A stretch of 64,000 nt of DNA from DATJLY01 sp035604615 (GCA_035604615.1 DATNID010000074.1:1-64000), one strand, 5' to 3'; shown: positions 36,407 through 45,302, counted from the first letter of the stretch. Notes: a model not told the origin generated them from the sequence alone. A program made the numbers and translations.

Positions 36407-37609
36407 CTACGGCACGACGGGCGCTTGCGACTGATGCGCGAGCGCGATCTCGCGATGCTCCCGCGACGACTGGAGAATGGCGAGGCAGATCTCCGCCGTC
36501 GCCATGCCCCACCGCACATCGAGCATGGTCGGGCGGTCGCTGGCGACGGCGTCGTGGCGATCGACGAGTTCCGCGGCCCGCCCGGGACTGCGCGGCACCG
36601 CAACCTCGCGCCTTCCGTCTTTGCCGTAGACGAAGACGCCGTCGGGCGATTGCCGGATCGCGCCGCGCTCGCAGCTCACCACCGTCAATCCGAAGAAGGG
36701 GTTGCGCACCGGCGAATTGCGATCCCAGCCGCCCCCGGCGCCGTAGCCATAGGGATTGCCCGACCGCACCAGCGCGAACTTGTCCTCGGCCGAAACCGGA
36801 CCCGCCGGCCGATAGCGCGGCGTCAGCGATTCCGGATTGTTCGAGCGCATCCCGGACTCGCCGATCCCCCAGGTCAGCTCGCACACGTCGAAATAGCCGT
36901 AGCCGTCGAACACCATGGTCGCGGCCATGCCGTTCTCGAACTCGAGAAGGGCGGTGTAGTTGCCTTCGCAGTTGGGGAAGTTGGGCGCGAAACGGCCGGC
37001 GACGGCGCGGACGCTGCGGACCTTGCTGCCGGCGACGAAGCGCACGATGTCGATCTGATGCGGTCCCTGGCGGAAGATCACGCCGGCGCCCTGCTCGGTA
37101 TCGACCTCGTTCGCCATCAAGGCGCGGATCATCCAGTCGTTGTAGTTCCAGGTCTGGATGTGAATCGGCCGGCCGAGCTCGCCGCTGGCGACGATCTCGC
37201 GCAGCTTCCGGACCGGCGTGTCGTAGGCCTTGGAATGGCCCTGGCAGTATTTGATGCCGGAGCGCTCGATCGCATCGGTCATCGCCAGGCACTGCTCGAC
37301 GGTGACGGCCATCGGCTTCTCGCAGATGACGTGCTTGCCGTTCGTGGCGGCGGCGATCACGTGCTCGGCATGGAGGAGATTGGGCGTCGCGACCCAGACT
37401 GCGTCAATGAGCGGGCTGCGGCACATCTCCGCCACGTTCTCGAACATGGCGACGGGCTTGCCGAAGCGGTCGCAGAAGAATTCCATATTGTCGCGCCTGA
37501 TGTCGGCGAGCGCGGTGAGCTCGATCCGGTCCTTCAGCTCCTCGAGGTGTCCCACGACCTGAAGCGCGGCGATCCCCACGCCCGCGATACCGAGACGAAT
37601 GCCTGCCAT
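36407..37609 (-). CDS. Gfo/Idh/MocA family NAD(P)-dependent oxidoreductase
   Basis: A 400-residue dehydrogenase. The Rossmann start IRLGIAGVGIAALQVVGHL is followed by the conserved CEKPMAVTVEQC block (EKP motif, with the Lys at the active site). A second domain contains GVIFRQGPHQIDIVRF, where the His is the usual proton donor. The family oxidises sugars, inositols or related polyols, or reduces biliverdin-type compounds. GGAGGGG precedes the ATG at 37609. It is divergent from the LigB-type dioxygenase across 137 bp. Some members of this family decarboxylate or dehydrate phthalate-type acids, so a sugar substrate is not certain. Confidence 0.85.
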   Translation of the reverse strand: MAGIRLGIAGVGIAALQVVGHLEELKDRIELTALADIRRDNMEFFCDRFGKPVAMFENVAEMCRSPLIDAVWVATPNLLHAEHVIAAATNGKHVICEKPMAVTVEQCLAMTDAIERSGIKYCQGHSKAYDTPVRKLREIVASGELGRPIHIQTWNYNDWMIRALMANEVDTEQGAGVIFRQGPHQIDIVRFVAGSKVRSVRAVAGRFAPNFPNCEGNYTALLEFENGMAATMVFDGYGYFDVCELTWGIGESGMRSNNPESLTPRYRPAGPVSAEDKFALVRSGNPYGYGAGGGWDRNSPVRNPFFGLTVVSCERGAIRQSPDGVFVYGKDGRREVAVPRSPGRAAELVDRHDAVASDRPTMLDVRWGMATAEICLAILQSSREHREIALAHQSQAPVVP

Positions 37610-37746
37610 GCGGCTCCCCTCCGCGCCCGAAACCGTGGCGGCACAATACTGCCGGCGCCCCAGGCGCGCCAGCATGCCGGTCCCCGGCGACATCGCCTGC
37701 CTCGCGGAATTCTGTTAAGATGCGCATCCGAATTGGAGGACGCGAC

Positions 37747-38859
37747 ATGGCAGAGATCATGGGTTTCGGGCTCAGCCACTATCCCGGGCCGGGGGTGCCG
37801 GTCGAATTCTGGCCGCACATGCTTTCCCAGTGGGTGAAGCTGGGGCGGGTCGCGCCCGATCTCTTCGCCGACAAGTCGCGCTGGCCCGCGCCGATGCGCG
37901 CGGAATGGGGCAGCGACGAGGGGCAAAGCGCCGCGCGCGAGCATCGCCGCCGCCTGCTGGCCGGATTCACGCGCCTGCGCGAGGAGCTCGACGCGTTCGC
38001 GCCCGATCTCGTCCTCATCTGGGGCGACGATCAGTTCGAGAACTTCAAGCGCGACTGCATTCCCGCGTTCTCGGTTGGCATCTTCGACAAGGTCATCAGC
38101 CGCCCTTATGGCGGCGGCAAGGTGCCGTTCGGAACCTCGGAGAACGCGTGGGGGCTGCCGGCCGACACAGAGCTGCCGATCCGATGCCACTATGACGGCG
38201 CCGCCGCCTTGTGCCGGACGCTCATCGAAGAGGGCTTCGACCTCGCCTATTCGCGGACGACGCGGCACCCGGCCGGCCTCGCCCATTCGTTCAACAACAC
38301 CGTGCTCTATCTCGACTACGAGCGACGCGGCTTCGACTATCCGATCATCCCGTTCCACGTGAACTGCTACGGCAACCAGCTCATGACGACGAGCGCGAGC
38401 GCCGTCGGCGAGGGCTCCAACGAGATCTCGCCGCCGGCGCCGAGCCCGGCGCGCTGCTTCGCTCTCGGCCGGGCGACGGCGCGCTTCTTCGCGCAATCGC
38501 CGTGGCGCGTGGCGCTGATCGGATCGGCAAGCTGGTCGCACGGGTCGCTGACGCCGAAGCACGGGCGGCTCTATCCCGACCTCGAGGCCGATCGCGCCCG
38601 CGCCGAGGAGCTGCGCAGCGGACGGTTCCGCGACTGGGGCAATCTCGCGCAAAGCCAGATCGACGACTCTGGCCAGCACGAGATCCTCAACTGGATTTGC
38701 CTCGCCGGCGCCATGACAGAGCTTGGCCATTCGGTCGAGGTGGTCGACTTCGTCGAGAGCTACGTGTTCAACTCGGCGAAATGTTTCGCCCTCTTCCCAT
38801 CGCCGTCGGCGCGGCCGCGGCATCGCGCGGCCGGTATCGCCGCACCGGTGACGGCGTGA
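37747..38859 (+). CDS. LigB-type extradiol ring-cleavage dioxygenase
   Basis: A 370-residue protein of the class III extradiol dioxygenase catalytic subunit family (protocatechuate 4,5- and DHPP 2,3-dioxygenase relatives). Recognisable segments are the N-terminal MGFGLSHYPGPG (a possible metal-ligand His), LVLIWGDDQFENF, SFNNTVLYLDYER and IIPFHVNCYGNQL. A second His stretch lies in SASWSHGSLT. It uses Fe(II) to open catecholic rings. GGAGG precedes the ATG at 37747. It is first in a rightward operon with an SsuBC-type ABC importer and a cupin, so import and ring cleavage are probably coupled. Confidence 0.82.
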   Translation: MAEIMGFGLSHYPGPGVPVEFWPHMLSQWVKLGRVAPDLFADKSRWPAPMRAEWGSDEGQSAAREHRRRLLAGFTRLREELDAFAPDLVLIWGDDQFENFKRDCIPAFSVGIFDKVISRPYGGGKVPFGTSENAWGLPADTELPIRCHYDGAAALCRTLIEEGFDLAYSRTTRHPAGLAHSFNNTVLYLDYERRGFDYPIIPFHVNCYGNQLMTTSASAVGEGSNEISPPAPSPARCFALGRATARFFAQSPWRVALIGSASWSHGSLTPKHGRLYPDLEADRARAEELRSGRFRDWGNLAQSQIDDSGQHEILNWICLAGAMTELGHSVEVVDFVESYVFNSAKCFALFPSPSARPRHRAAGIAAPVTA

Positions 38860-38902
38860 TCGACGCGCCGCCGGGAGGACGCTGAAGCGGGCGGCGGACG
38901 GG

Positions 38903-39757
38903 ATGGCGGCAAGCCCGTCTCATACCGCCGCGACACCGACCGAGATGTGGGGCGCGTCGTCCCTCGCACGGATCGGCGCGCTGTTTCGCACCACGCGCCT
39001 CGGCGGCGTCGTTCTCGTGCTGGCGCTCCTGTGCCTGTGGGAGGCGAGCGCCCGGTTCGGGCTGATCCAGAGCGTCAACTGGCCGCCGTTCAGCGCCGTG
39101 CTGGTGGCGCTCTTTCGCGGCTTGGCGGACGGCGAGCTCGTCTCCGTCATCGGTTCGACTTTGTGGCGCATGGCGCGCGGCTATGCGATCGGCTGCGCCA
39201 TCGGCGTGCCGCTCGGCATCGCCGTCGCGCTCTCTCGGCCGGTGCGCTGGACGCTGGAGCCGACCATCGAGCTGCTGCGCCCGATCCCGGTGCCGGCGAT
39301 CATCCCGCCGCTCATCTTCGTGTTCGGGATCAACGATCCGCTGAAGCTGTTCGCGGTCGCGTTCGCCGTGCTGTTCCCGGTCGCGCTCAACACCATGAGC
39401 GGCGTCGCGTCGGTCGACCCGATCTACGTACAGGTGGCGCGTACCTTCGGCGTCTCGCGCGTGCGGACGCTGTACCGCGTCGTATTTCCGGCATCGCTTC
39501 CCTTCGTGCTGGCCGGGCTGCGCACCAGCCTCGCGCTCGCCCTGGTGGTGGCCGTCGTCGCCGAGATGATCGCGGGCGATTCCGGCGTCGGCTATTACCT
39601 GATCACGATGCAGTTCGCCGTGCGCTCCGCCGACATGTACGCGGCGATCATCCTCCTTGCCGCCGTCGCCTATGCGCTGAACTGGGTGTTCATCGCCTGG
39701 GAGGCGCGGGTCATCGGCTGGGCACGGACACGCGAAGCGGCGGGGAAGCAACCATGA
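38903..39757 (+). CDS. ABC transporter permease (SsuC/TauC type), first of two
   Basis: A 284-residue membrane protein with six hydrophobic segments. The coupling region VARTFGVSRVRTLYRVVFPASLPFVLAGLRTSLALAL is the EAA-type loop of BPD transporter inner-membrane components. Family members move sulfonates, nitrate, taurine or aromatic acids. Its stop overlaps the ATPase start (ATGA). A second, different permease follows the ATPase at 40565, so the importer is probably a heterodimer rather than the usual homodimer. Confidence 0.87.
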   Translation: MAASPSHTAATPTEMWGASSLARIGALFRTTRLGGVVLVLALLCLWEASARFGLIQSVNWPPFSAVLVALFRGLADGELVSVIGSTLWRMARGYAIGCAIGVPLGIAVALSRPVRWTLEPTIELLRPIPVPAIIPPLIFVFGINDPLKLFAVAFAVLFPVALNTMSGVASVDPIYVQVARTFGVSRVRTLYRVVFPASLPFVLAGLRTSLALALVVAVVAEMIAGDSGVGYYLITMQFAVRSADMYAAIILLAAVAYALNWVFIAWEARVIGWARTREAAGKQP

Positions 39758-40572
39758 CCGCTGCCCCCGCGCGCGGCGGCGAGGCGCTGCGCATCGATTC
39801 GGTCGGCAAGACCTTCTCGACTCCCGGCGGCGATCTCGTGGCGATCCGGTCGGTGAGCCTCGAGGTCGAGCCGGGCGAGTTCCTCGCCATCGTCGGGCCG
39901 AGCGGCTGCGGCAAGTCGACCCTGCTGCAGATCGTCGCCGGCCTGATCTCGCCCTCGTCCGGCAAGATCCTGCTGGGCGGCCAGGACGTGACGGCGCAGC
40001 CGGCGCACATGGTCTATCTCTTCCAGCAATACTCGAAGTCGCTGTTGCCGTGGCAGACGGTGGAAGGGAACGTCCTGTTCTCGTTCAATCATCGAATGCG
40101 CTTGAAGCGGCGCGCGGCGCGCGATCGCTGCCGCGAATATCTCGAGATGGTCGGGCTCAAGGAGTTCGCGGCGCATTACCCGTGGCAGCTCTCGGGCGGG
40201 ATGCAGCAGCGCGTGGCGATCGCGCGCGGGCTTGCCGCCGAGCCGCGCGTGCTGCTGCTCGACGAGCCGTTCTCCTCGGTCGACGCGCTGACGAGGCTCG
40301 AGCTGCACGCCCTCATCCTCGATCTCTGGACGCAGAAGCGCTTCACCGCGGTGCTGGTCACGCACGATGTCGACGAGGCGATCTTCCTGGCCGATCGCGT
40401 GGCGGTGCTGAGCCGGCGGCCCGGCGCCATATCCGAGGTGATCGAAACCCACTTGCCGCGCCCGCGCCAGGTGGTCGAGACGCACGAGAACCCGAATTTC
40501 CTGAAGATGCGGCATCGCCTGCTGGGGCATCTTCTGGCCAAGCCGGAGACGTCGGAGGCCGGGCATGCGTAG
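39754..40572 (+). CDS. ABC transporter ATP-binding protein (SsuB/TauB type)
   Basis: A 272-residue ABC ATPase with Walker A GPSGCGKSTLLQIV, the Q-loop in LFQQYSKSLLPWQTV (the LLPW stretch typical of this branch), signature LSGGMQQRVAIARGL, Walker B VLLLDEPFSSVD and H-loop VTHDVDEAIFLADR. It energises the two flanking permeases. Overlaps of 4 and 8 bp with them indicate coupled translation. No solute-binding protein is in this operon; the NMT1-type gene at 45303, in the facing operon, is the obvious candidate. Confidence 0.9.
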   Translation: MTAAPARGGEALRIDSVGKTFSTPGGDLVAIRSVSLEVEPGEFLAIVGPSGCGKSTLLQIVAGLISPSSGKILLGGQDVTAQPAHMVYLFQQYSKSLLPWQTVEGNVLFSFNHRMRLKRRAARDRCREYLEMVGLKEFAAHYPWQLSGGMQQRVAIARGLAAEPRVLLLDEPFSSVDALTRLELHALILDLWTQKRFTAVLVTHDVDEAIFLADRVAVLSRRPGAISEVIETHLPRPRQVVETHENPNFLKMRHRLLGHLLAKPETSEAGHA

Positions 40573-41332
40573 CCGGGTGCTGCACGCGCTGCCGGGCGTC
40601 GCGTTCCTCGGGCTACTGCTGCTCACGCTCGAGGCGGCCGTGCGCGCCGGGCTGGTGGACAAGTCCTTCATTCCGGCGCCAAGCGCGGTCGCGGCGCGGA
40701 CCATCGCCCTCATCGTCACCGGCGGCGCGGGTGGGCCGCTGTTAAAGACCACGCTGCTGCTGTTCGCGGGCTATGGCCTGGGCTGCCTCGCCGCGGTCGC
40801 GCTGGGCATCCTCATGGGTTATTACCGGCCGGTTTATCTCCTGTTCGAGCCGGTGACGGAGCTGCTGCGGCCGATCCCCAAGCCGGCGCTGGTGCCGGTG
40901 CTGATGCTGCTCCTTGGCCTCGGCGCCGGCATGAAGGTGACGGTGGTGGCGCTCGGCGCGTTCTTTCCGGTGCTGATCAACACGGTCCAGGGCGTGCGCG
41001 CGGTCGATCCGGTGATGACCGACATGGCGCGCACCTTCGGCCATTCCGGGCCGGCGGTGCTGTGGCGCATCCTGCTGCCCGCGAGCGCGCCCTTTATCCT
41101 GGCCGGGATGCGGATCAGCCTCGGCATCAGCCTGGTCGTGGTGATCATCGCCGAGATGATCTCGAGCACCGGCGGACTGGGCGATCTCATTCTCGACATG
41201 CAGCGCTCGTTCCAAGTCACCGACTCTTACGCCTGGCTGGTGATCGTCGCGGTGCTGGGGTTCGGGCTCAACGTCCTGTTCCGCTGGGCCGAGCGGCGCA
41301 CCACCTTCTGGAATGCACCGGCCGCCGAGTGA
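40565..41332 (+). CDS. ABC transporter permease (SsuC/TauC type), second of two
   Basis: A 255-residue membrane protein with about six hydrophobic segments. The EAA-type loop is MARTFGHSGPAVLWRILLPASAPFILAGMRISLGISL. It is clearly homologous to but different from the permease at 38903, with the same PIP(K/V)PALVP-type turn. Its start lies inside the end of the ATPase gene. It is followed 31 bp later by a cupin gene in the same direction. Confidence 0.87.
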   Translation: MRSRVLHALPGVAFLGLLLLTLEAAVRAGLVDKSFIPAPSAVAARTIALIVTGGAGGPLLKTTLLLFAGYGLGCLAAVALGILMGYYRPVYLLFEPVTELLRPIPKPALVPVLMLLLGLGAGMKVTVVALGAFFPVLINTVQGVRAVDPVMTDMARTFGHSGPAVLWRILLPASAPFILAGMRISLGISLVVVIIAEMISSTGGLGDLILDMQRSFQVTDSYAWLVIVAVLGFGLNVLFRWAERRTTFWNAPAAE

Positions 41333-41363
41333 TATAGTGCCCTCATCAGGGGAGTGCGATGCG

Positions 41364-41873
41364 ATGACGACAGAGCGGGCGCAAAAGCTGGCGAAGGCGA
41401 AACTCTGGGACGAGCTCCTGGCGATGCGCGACCGCCAGCGTGAGAATCTGAAGACCGCGATACAGGTGGTGAAGGGCTCCGAGCTACCCCAGGAGGTGAA
41501 CCGCCAGGGGATGATGCGCTGGTATTTGCACCCTGCCATCACCGACACGATCCTCTCGACCTTGATGTTCTTCGAGCAGGAGATCCCGCCCGGCAGCCGC
41601 TCCGGCAAGTACAAGTTCCAGGGCGAGCAGGTGATCTACATCCTCGAGGGCAAGGGCCACACGCTGATCGACGGGGTCAAACATCCCTGGGCGGCTGGCG
41701 ACGTGCTCAACCTCCCAGTCAGGAAGCAGGGCATCATCGTCCAGCATGTCAACGAGGACCCGAACCTGCCGGCCAAGTTCGTCGCCGCGGAGCCCAATTT
41801 CTTCGCTTGCACCACGGTCGACCGCGGCTCCGGCTTCGAGCAGATCGAGGACGCGCCCGAATACCGGCGCTGA
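41364..41873 (+). CDS. cupin-domain protein (gentisate-dioxygenase-like)
   Basis: A 169-residue single-cupin protein. The core is MMRWYLHPAITDTILSTLMFFEQEIPPGSRSGKYKFQGEQVIYILEGKGHTLIDG, then HPWAAGDVLNLPV. It is homologous to the two cupins at 44695 and 46285, sharing the order R-Y/W-YL, GK, QG, VIY, GKG and W..GD. The metal-binding His pattern of cupin motif 1 is weak, so catalysis is uncertain. It may be a single-domain dioxygenase subunit or a regulatory cupin. AGGGGAG precedes the ATG at 41364. It ends the rightward dioxygenase/transport operon and converges on the AAA+ gene with a 15-bp gap. Confidence 0.8.
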   Translation: MTTERAQKLAKAKLWDELLAMRDRQRENLKTAIQVVKGSELPQEVNRQGMMRWYLHPAITDTILSTLMFFEQEIPPGSRSGKYKFQGEQVIYILEGKGHTLIDGVKHPWAAGDVLNLPVRKQGIIVQHVNEDPNLPAKFVAAEPNFFACTTVDRGSGFEQIEDAPEYRR

Positions 41874-41888
41874 GGGGCGGCCTGCGCT

Positions 41889-44084
41889 TCAGGACGCGCC
41901 GCGCTCGTGCTCCTTGAGCTCGGCGGCGAGCGCGGCGAGGGCGTGGTCGAGGGTCGGCGGCATCGCCTTGGTAAAGCCCGCCGCCCGCAAAGCCAGACGT
42001 TTCGCTTCCTGGCAGACCTGACGCAGCCGCGCGCCCGAGAACCCCTCCGTGCGCGTCGTCAGCGCTTCGGCGATCGTCTCGAGATCGGGCGATGACGCAA
42101 ATCCCTTTCCGGCGAGATGGACGCGCAGGATCGCCGCCCGGTCAGCGGCGTCGGGCAGCGGCACGTGGACGTGCACGCCGAAGCGGCCCGGCCGCAGGAT
42201 CGAGGGATCGACCAGGTCGATCCGGTTGGTCGCGCCCACCACGATGACCCGCGACAACTGCTCGACGCCGTCGAGTTCGGCGAGAAGCTGATTGACGACG
42301 CGCTCGGTCGTCATCGAGCCTTCGTGCGCGCCGCGCACCGGGGCGATCGAGTCGAGCTGGTCGAAGAATATCACGGTCGGCGCCACCTGGCGGGCAATGC
42401 GGAAGACGTGGCGCACGCCCTCCTCGGACTCGCCGAGCCATTTGGTGAACAGCTCGGGCCCGTCGACGGCGATAAAGTTGACGCCGCACTCGTTAGCGAC
42501 AGCCTTGGCGAGGAGCGTCTTGCCGGTGCCCGGCGGCCCGTAGAGCAGCACGCCGACATGCGGCGTGAGGCCGGCATCGGCCAGGAGCTGCGGGTGGCGC
42601 AGCGGATGCTCCATCAGCTCCTGCAGCCGCTCCTTGACCGCGGCGAGGCCGCCGATGTCGCCCCAGCTCACCTCCGGCACGCTGATCAGGGTCTCACGCA
42701 TCGCCGAGGGCTGGACCTGCGCCAGCGCGGTCTCGAAATCCTCGCGCTCGACGTGCAGGTTGGCCATGTCGATGCGGAACGCGGCGCGCGGGTCCTCGAG
42801 ATTGAGTGTGCTGCGGCGCAGCGCGCTCAATCCCGCCTCGCGGCACAGCTCCATGAGGTCGGCGCCGACGAAACCGTGACTGTGTCGCGCGACCTCGTCG
42901 AGATATCCGAGCGCCGCCTCGGTCAGCGGCATCTCGCGCGTCTGGATGTCGAGGATCTCGCGCCGGCCCGGCAGGTCGGGCGGCCCGACGAAGATCTCGC
43001 GGTCGAACCGGCCCGGCCGGCGGAACGCGGGATCGACGGTGTCGATGCGGTTGGTGGTGCCGATGACGATCACCGAGTCGACCCGCTTCAGCCCGTCCAT
43101 GAGCGAGAGCAGCTGCGTGACGGCGCGGATGTCGGAATGGGCCCCGGTCTCGCCGCGCTTGGGTGCGAGCGCGTCGAGCTCGTCGATGAAGACGATCGAC
43201 GGCGCATGGTGTCCCGCCTCGCCGAAGATGCGGCGCAGGTTGCCCTCGGTCTCGCCGGCATAGGTCCCGATGATGTCAGGCCCGTTGATGTAGTAGAAGC
43301 GCGCCTCGACCTCATTGGCGACGGCGCGCGCCAGATGCGTCTTTCCCGCGCCCGGCGGCCCGTAGAGGATGATGCCGCGCGGCGGATTGATGCCGAGCTG
43401 GCGATAGACATGCGGAAACTTGAGCGGGAGCTGCACCAGCTCGCGCACCAGCTTGATCTGGCGCCCGAGCCCGCCGACATCCTCGAACGTGACGTCGAAG
43501 GTGCCCTCGGGGACATGGGCGTCGTGGTACTGCAGCGAAAGCTCGGTCGCCTCGGTCACGACGCCCGGCCCGTCCGGGAGCCGCAGCACTTCGTAGGTCG
43601 TGCCCGCCTGCGTTCCGGGGAACGGGATGTACAGCACCGCGCCGACGCTCACCGGCGTGCGGCTCTCGACCAGCACTTTCTTCAGGTGCGGCAGAAGATC
43701 GTGCGCCGTCGAGACGTCTATGGCGGGGTTCAGCTCGACGCGCGTTGCGGGCGGGGCCTCGGCGGGCTCGATTTCGACCGTCTCGTTGAGATGCGCCTTG
43801 AGCGCCTGGCGCAGGAAGCGGTCCATGCGGATGATGCCGGCCCTGGCGTCGCCCGGCGCCGGCTGGTCGATCCGGGCGATGACGCTACGCCCGCGCTCGG
43901 TCGCGATGCGCACCAGATCGTCGGGCGCGAGCCCGTTGTCGTGCATGAGATCGGCGTCGAGCACCACCAAGAGGCGTGCGCCGGCGGCATACTCGTTCGC
44001 CATGTGATCGACGCTGGCGGTGAAGCGGCGGCGCGGATGGTGATGATGGTGATCGTGGTCGTGTTCGTGGGATTCGTGGGGCAC
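41889..44084 (-). CDS. Cdc48/VAT-like double AAA+ ATPase with His-rich N-terminus
   Basis: A 731-residue protein with the Cdc48 layout: a double-psi-barrel N domain (about 30-190), then AAA domain D1 (Walker A GPPGAGKT, Walker B IVFIDELDAL) and D2 (Walker A GPPGTGKT). In D2 the Walker B motif reads IFFDQLDSI, with Gln576 (codon CAG) replacing the catalytic Glu. The first 16 residues contain nine His. Cdc48 proteins are hexameric unfoldases or segregases. The start is GTG at 44084 with GGAGG four bases ahead; a Met at residue 28 would delete the His-rich part. It is the last gene of the leftward cupin/receptor operon, an unusual setting. Metal-linked maintenance of the neighbouring cupin enzymes is a hypothesis. 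Confidence 0.88.
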   Translation of the reverse strand: MPHESHEHDHDHHHHHPRRRFTASVDHMANEYAAGARLLVVLDADLMHDNGLAPDDLVRIATERGRSVIARIDQPAPGDARAGIIRMDRFLRQALKAHLNETVEIEPAEAPPATRVELNPAIDVSTAHDLLPHLKKVLVESRTPVSVGAVLYIPFPGTQAGTTYEVLRLPDGPGVVTEATELSLQYHDAHVPEGTFDVTFEDVGGLGRQIKLVRELVQLPLKFPHVYRQLGINPPRGIILYGPPGAGKTHLARAVANEVEARFYYINGPDIIGTYAGETEGNLRRIFGEAGHHAPSIVFIDELDALAPKRGETGAHSDIRAVTQLLSLMDGLKRVDSVIVIGTTNRIDTVDPAFRRPGRFDREIFVGPPDLPGRREILDIQTREMPLTEAALGYLDEVARHSHGFVGADLMELCREAGLSALRRSTLNLEDPRAAFRIDMANLHVEREDFETALAQVQPSAMRETLISVPEVSWGDIGGLAAVKERLQELMEHPLRHPQLLADAGLTPHVGVLLYGPPGTGKTLLAKAVANECGVNFIAVDGPELFTKWLGESEEGVRHVFRIARQVAPTVIFFDQLDSIAPVRGAHEGSMTTERVVNQLLAELDGVEQLSRVIVVGATNRIDLVDPSILRPGRFGVHVHVPLPDAADRAAILRVHLAGKGFASSPDLETIAEALTTRTEGFSGARLRQVCQEAKRLALRAAGFTKAMPPTLDHALAALAAELKEHERGAS

Positions 44085-44093
44085 TGCGCCTCC

Positions 44094-44573
44094 TTATTCG
44101 AAGAAGGCGTTCTCGCGGACGATGACGGGCACGGACTTGTTCTCCTCCGAATCGCCCGCCATCGGCTCGCCGCGGATGTTGAGCCGGTCGTCGCCGGCCG
44201 GCTTGCCGGCGCGCGCGCCGACGCGCAGCATCACGAGCGGCTCCGTGCTGGTCGCCTCGAACCAGTAATAGGTCTTGGCCGGCCGCATCACGCCCTCGTT
44301 CTTGCCCAGGTCGACGGTGCCGCCGTCCTTGTCATAAAAGCGCACCTTGCCCTGCAGCACGACGAAGAGGTGATCCTCGCTGGTGTGGCAATGAAGCGTG
44401 TTCTCGCCGCCCGAGGCATAGACCTTGACGCGCGCCGAGAAAGTCTCGGTGCGCGCCACCTCGGTGTCCATGCGGCCCTGGTCGGGGAGCGGCGCGCGCA
44501 GCTTGAAGAAGGCGGCGTCCTTGGCGATCTCGGCGCGCTTGAAGCCGCGCGTTGCGGTCACGTCGTCGGGCAT
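44094..44573 (-). CDS. cupin-domain protein
   Basis: A 159-residue single-cupin protein. The motif ENTLHCHTSEDHLFVVLQGKVRFYDKDG has a full cupin motif 1 (His-x-His...Glu pattern), so it can bind a metal. It differs from the three gentisate-like cupins nearby. Start at 44573 has GAGGAG upstream. It lies between the deletion scar at 44594-44680 and the AAA+ gene (9-bp gap), all leftward, so it is in the same operon. Function unknown. Confidence 0.8.
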   Translation of the reverse strand: MPDDVTATRGFKRAEIAKDAAFFKLRAPLPDQGRMDTEVARTETFSARVKVYASGGENTLHCHTSEDHLFVVLQGKVRFYDKDGGTVDLGKNEGVMRPAKTYYWFEATSTEPLVMLRVGARAGKPAGDDRLNIRGEPMAGDSEENKSVPVIVRENAFFE

Positions 44574-44593
44574 GATGGGTCTCCTCGGTCGCA

Positions 44594-44680
44594 TCAGCTC
44601 ATCTTGAAGATTTTCGATTCGACGTCAATGTCGGCGCCGAGCCCGCCCAGTGCTGCGCGGCGCGAAATCGAGGCTGACAT
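44594..44680 (-). pseudogene. deletion remnant of an ABC solute-binding protein gene
   Basis: This 28-codon frame encodes MSASISRRAALGGLG followed directly by ADIDVESKIFKMS. The first part matches the Tat leader of the intact receptor at 45303-46271 (MTVSISRRDALGGLG). The second matches its C-terminus (ADVDVEAKVFKTG). About 290 internal codons are missing, in frame, and the join falls at a short shared GAGC-like sequence. The position after a cupin gene is the same as in the intact copy. Start and stop remain, so a small Arg-Arg peptide might still be made, but no binding fold can form. Confidence 0.85.
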
Positions 44681-44694
44681 CGATTCCCCGGACG

Positions 44695-45225
44695 TCAGCG
44701 GCCTGCCTTCGCTTCTTGCGCCAGATATTCGGGCGAGACTTCGGTCTGGGTCATCTCGGATGCGAGATATTCCCGCATGGTGCCGTTGATGAAGGCCATC
44801 CACAGCGCGTATTTGTTGGGATCGCTGTTGAAGTGCTGATGCTCGACCCCATTGGGCCGCAGCGGCAGCAGCAGGAGATCGCCCTTCTCCCAATCGATCC
44901 GCTCGCCGTCCACGACGGAGTAGCCCTTGCCGTCGATCACGTAGATGACCAGCCCGCCCTGGTGGCGGTGCTTGCCGGACATGGTCCGCACTTCGTGGGT
45001 AAAGACGCTCCAGTCCTGGAGCGGGGTGTCCTTGACCGTGCGGCTTAGGTAATAGCGGAGCCGCCCCTGGCGCGACAGCATTTGCGGGCAGTCCGCCATC
45101 TTGACCACGATGCGGCCGGTCATCATGCGCTCGCCTCGGGCCTTGTCGTCCTGCAGCGCGACCTCGTAAGCGTTCAGCGTCGGCCGTTCCCGTTCGCGCT
45201 CGCGCGTGCGTTCGATCTCAGCCAT
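44695..45225 (-). CDS. cupin-domain protein, copy B (gentisate-dioxygenase-like)
   Basis: A 176-residue protein. A charged N-terminus (ERTRERERERP) precedes the cupin core: GRLRYYLSRT, then SGKHRHQGGLVIYVIDGKGYSVVDGERIDWEKGDLLLLPL and GVEHQHFN. The His-rich turn KHRHQG and the later EHQH supply plausible metal ligands. It is the close paralogue of the cupin at 46285. There is no signal peptide. Retention of this intact cupin although its partner receptor gene collapsed suggests it is still useful, or that the loss is recent. Confidence 0.85.
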   Translation of the reverse strand: MAEIERTRERERERPTLNAYEVALQDDKARGERMMTGRIVVKMADCPQMLSRQGRLRYYLSRTVKDTPLQDWSVFTHEVRTMSGKHRHQGGLVIYVIDGKGYSVVDGERIDWEKGDLLLLPLRPNGVEHQHFNSDPNKYALWMAFINGTMREYLASEMTQTEVSPEYLAQEAKAGR

Positions 45226-45302
45226 CGGCGGACTCCTTGCTCCTCAATTCCATCGCCCGTATTACCGCACCGGGACCGACCTGTCGCCCCCATCGATGAC
45301 CC

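Noticed and set aside
42117..44789. 890-codon open frame on the plus strand
   Set aside because: It is antisense to the Cdc48-like gene and cupin, whose AAA motifs prove the minus strand is coding. Composition is that of a shadow.
44594..44893. 99-codon minus-strand gene
   Set aside because: Its first 71 codons are a shadow of the cupin at 44695; only the last 28 codons, the receptor remnant, are meaningful.
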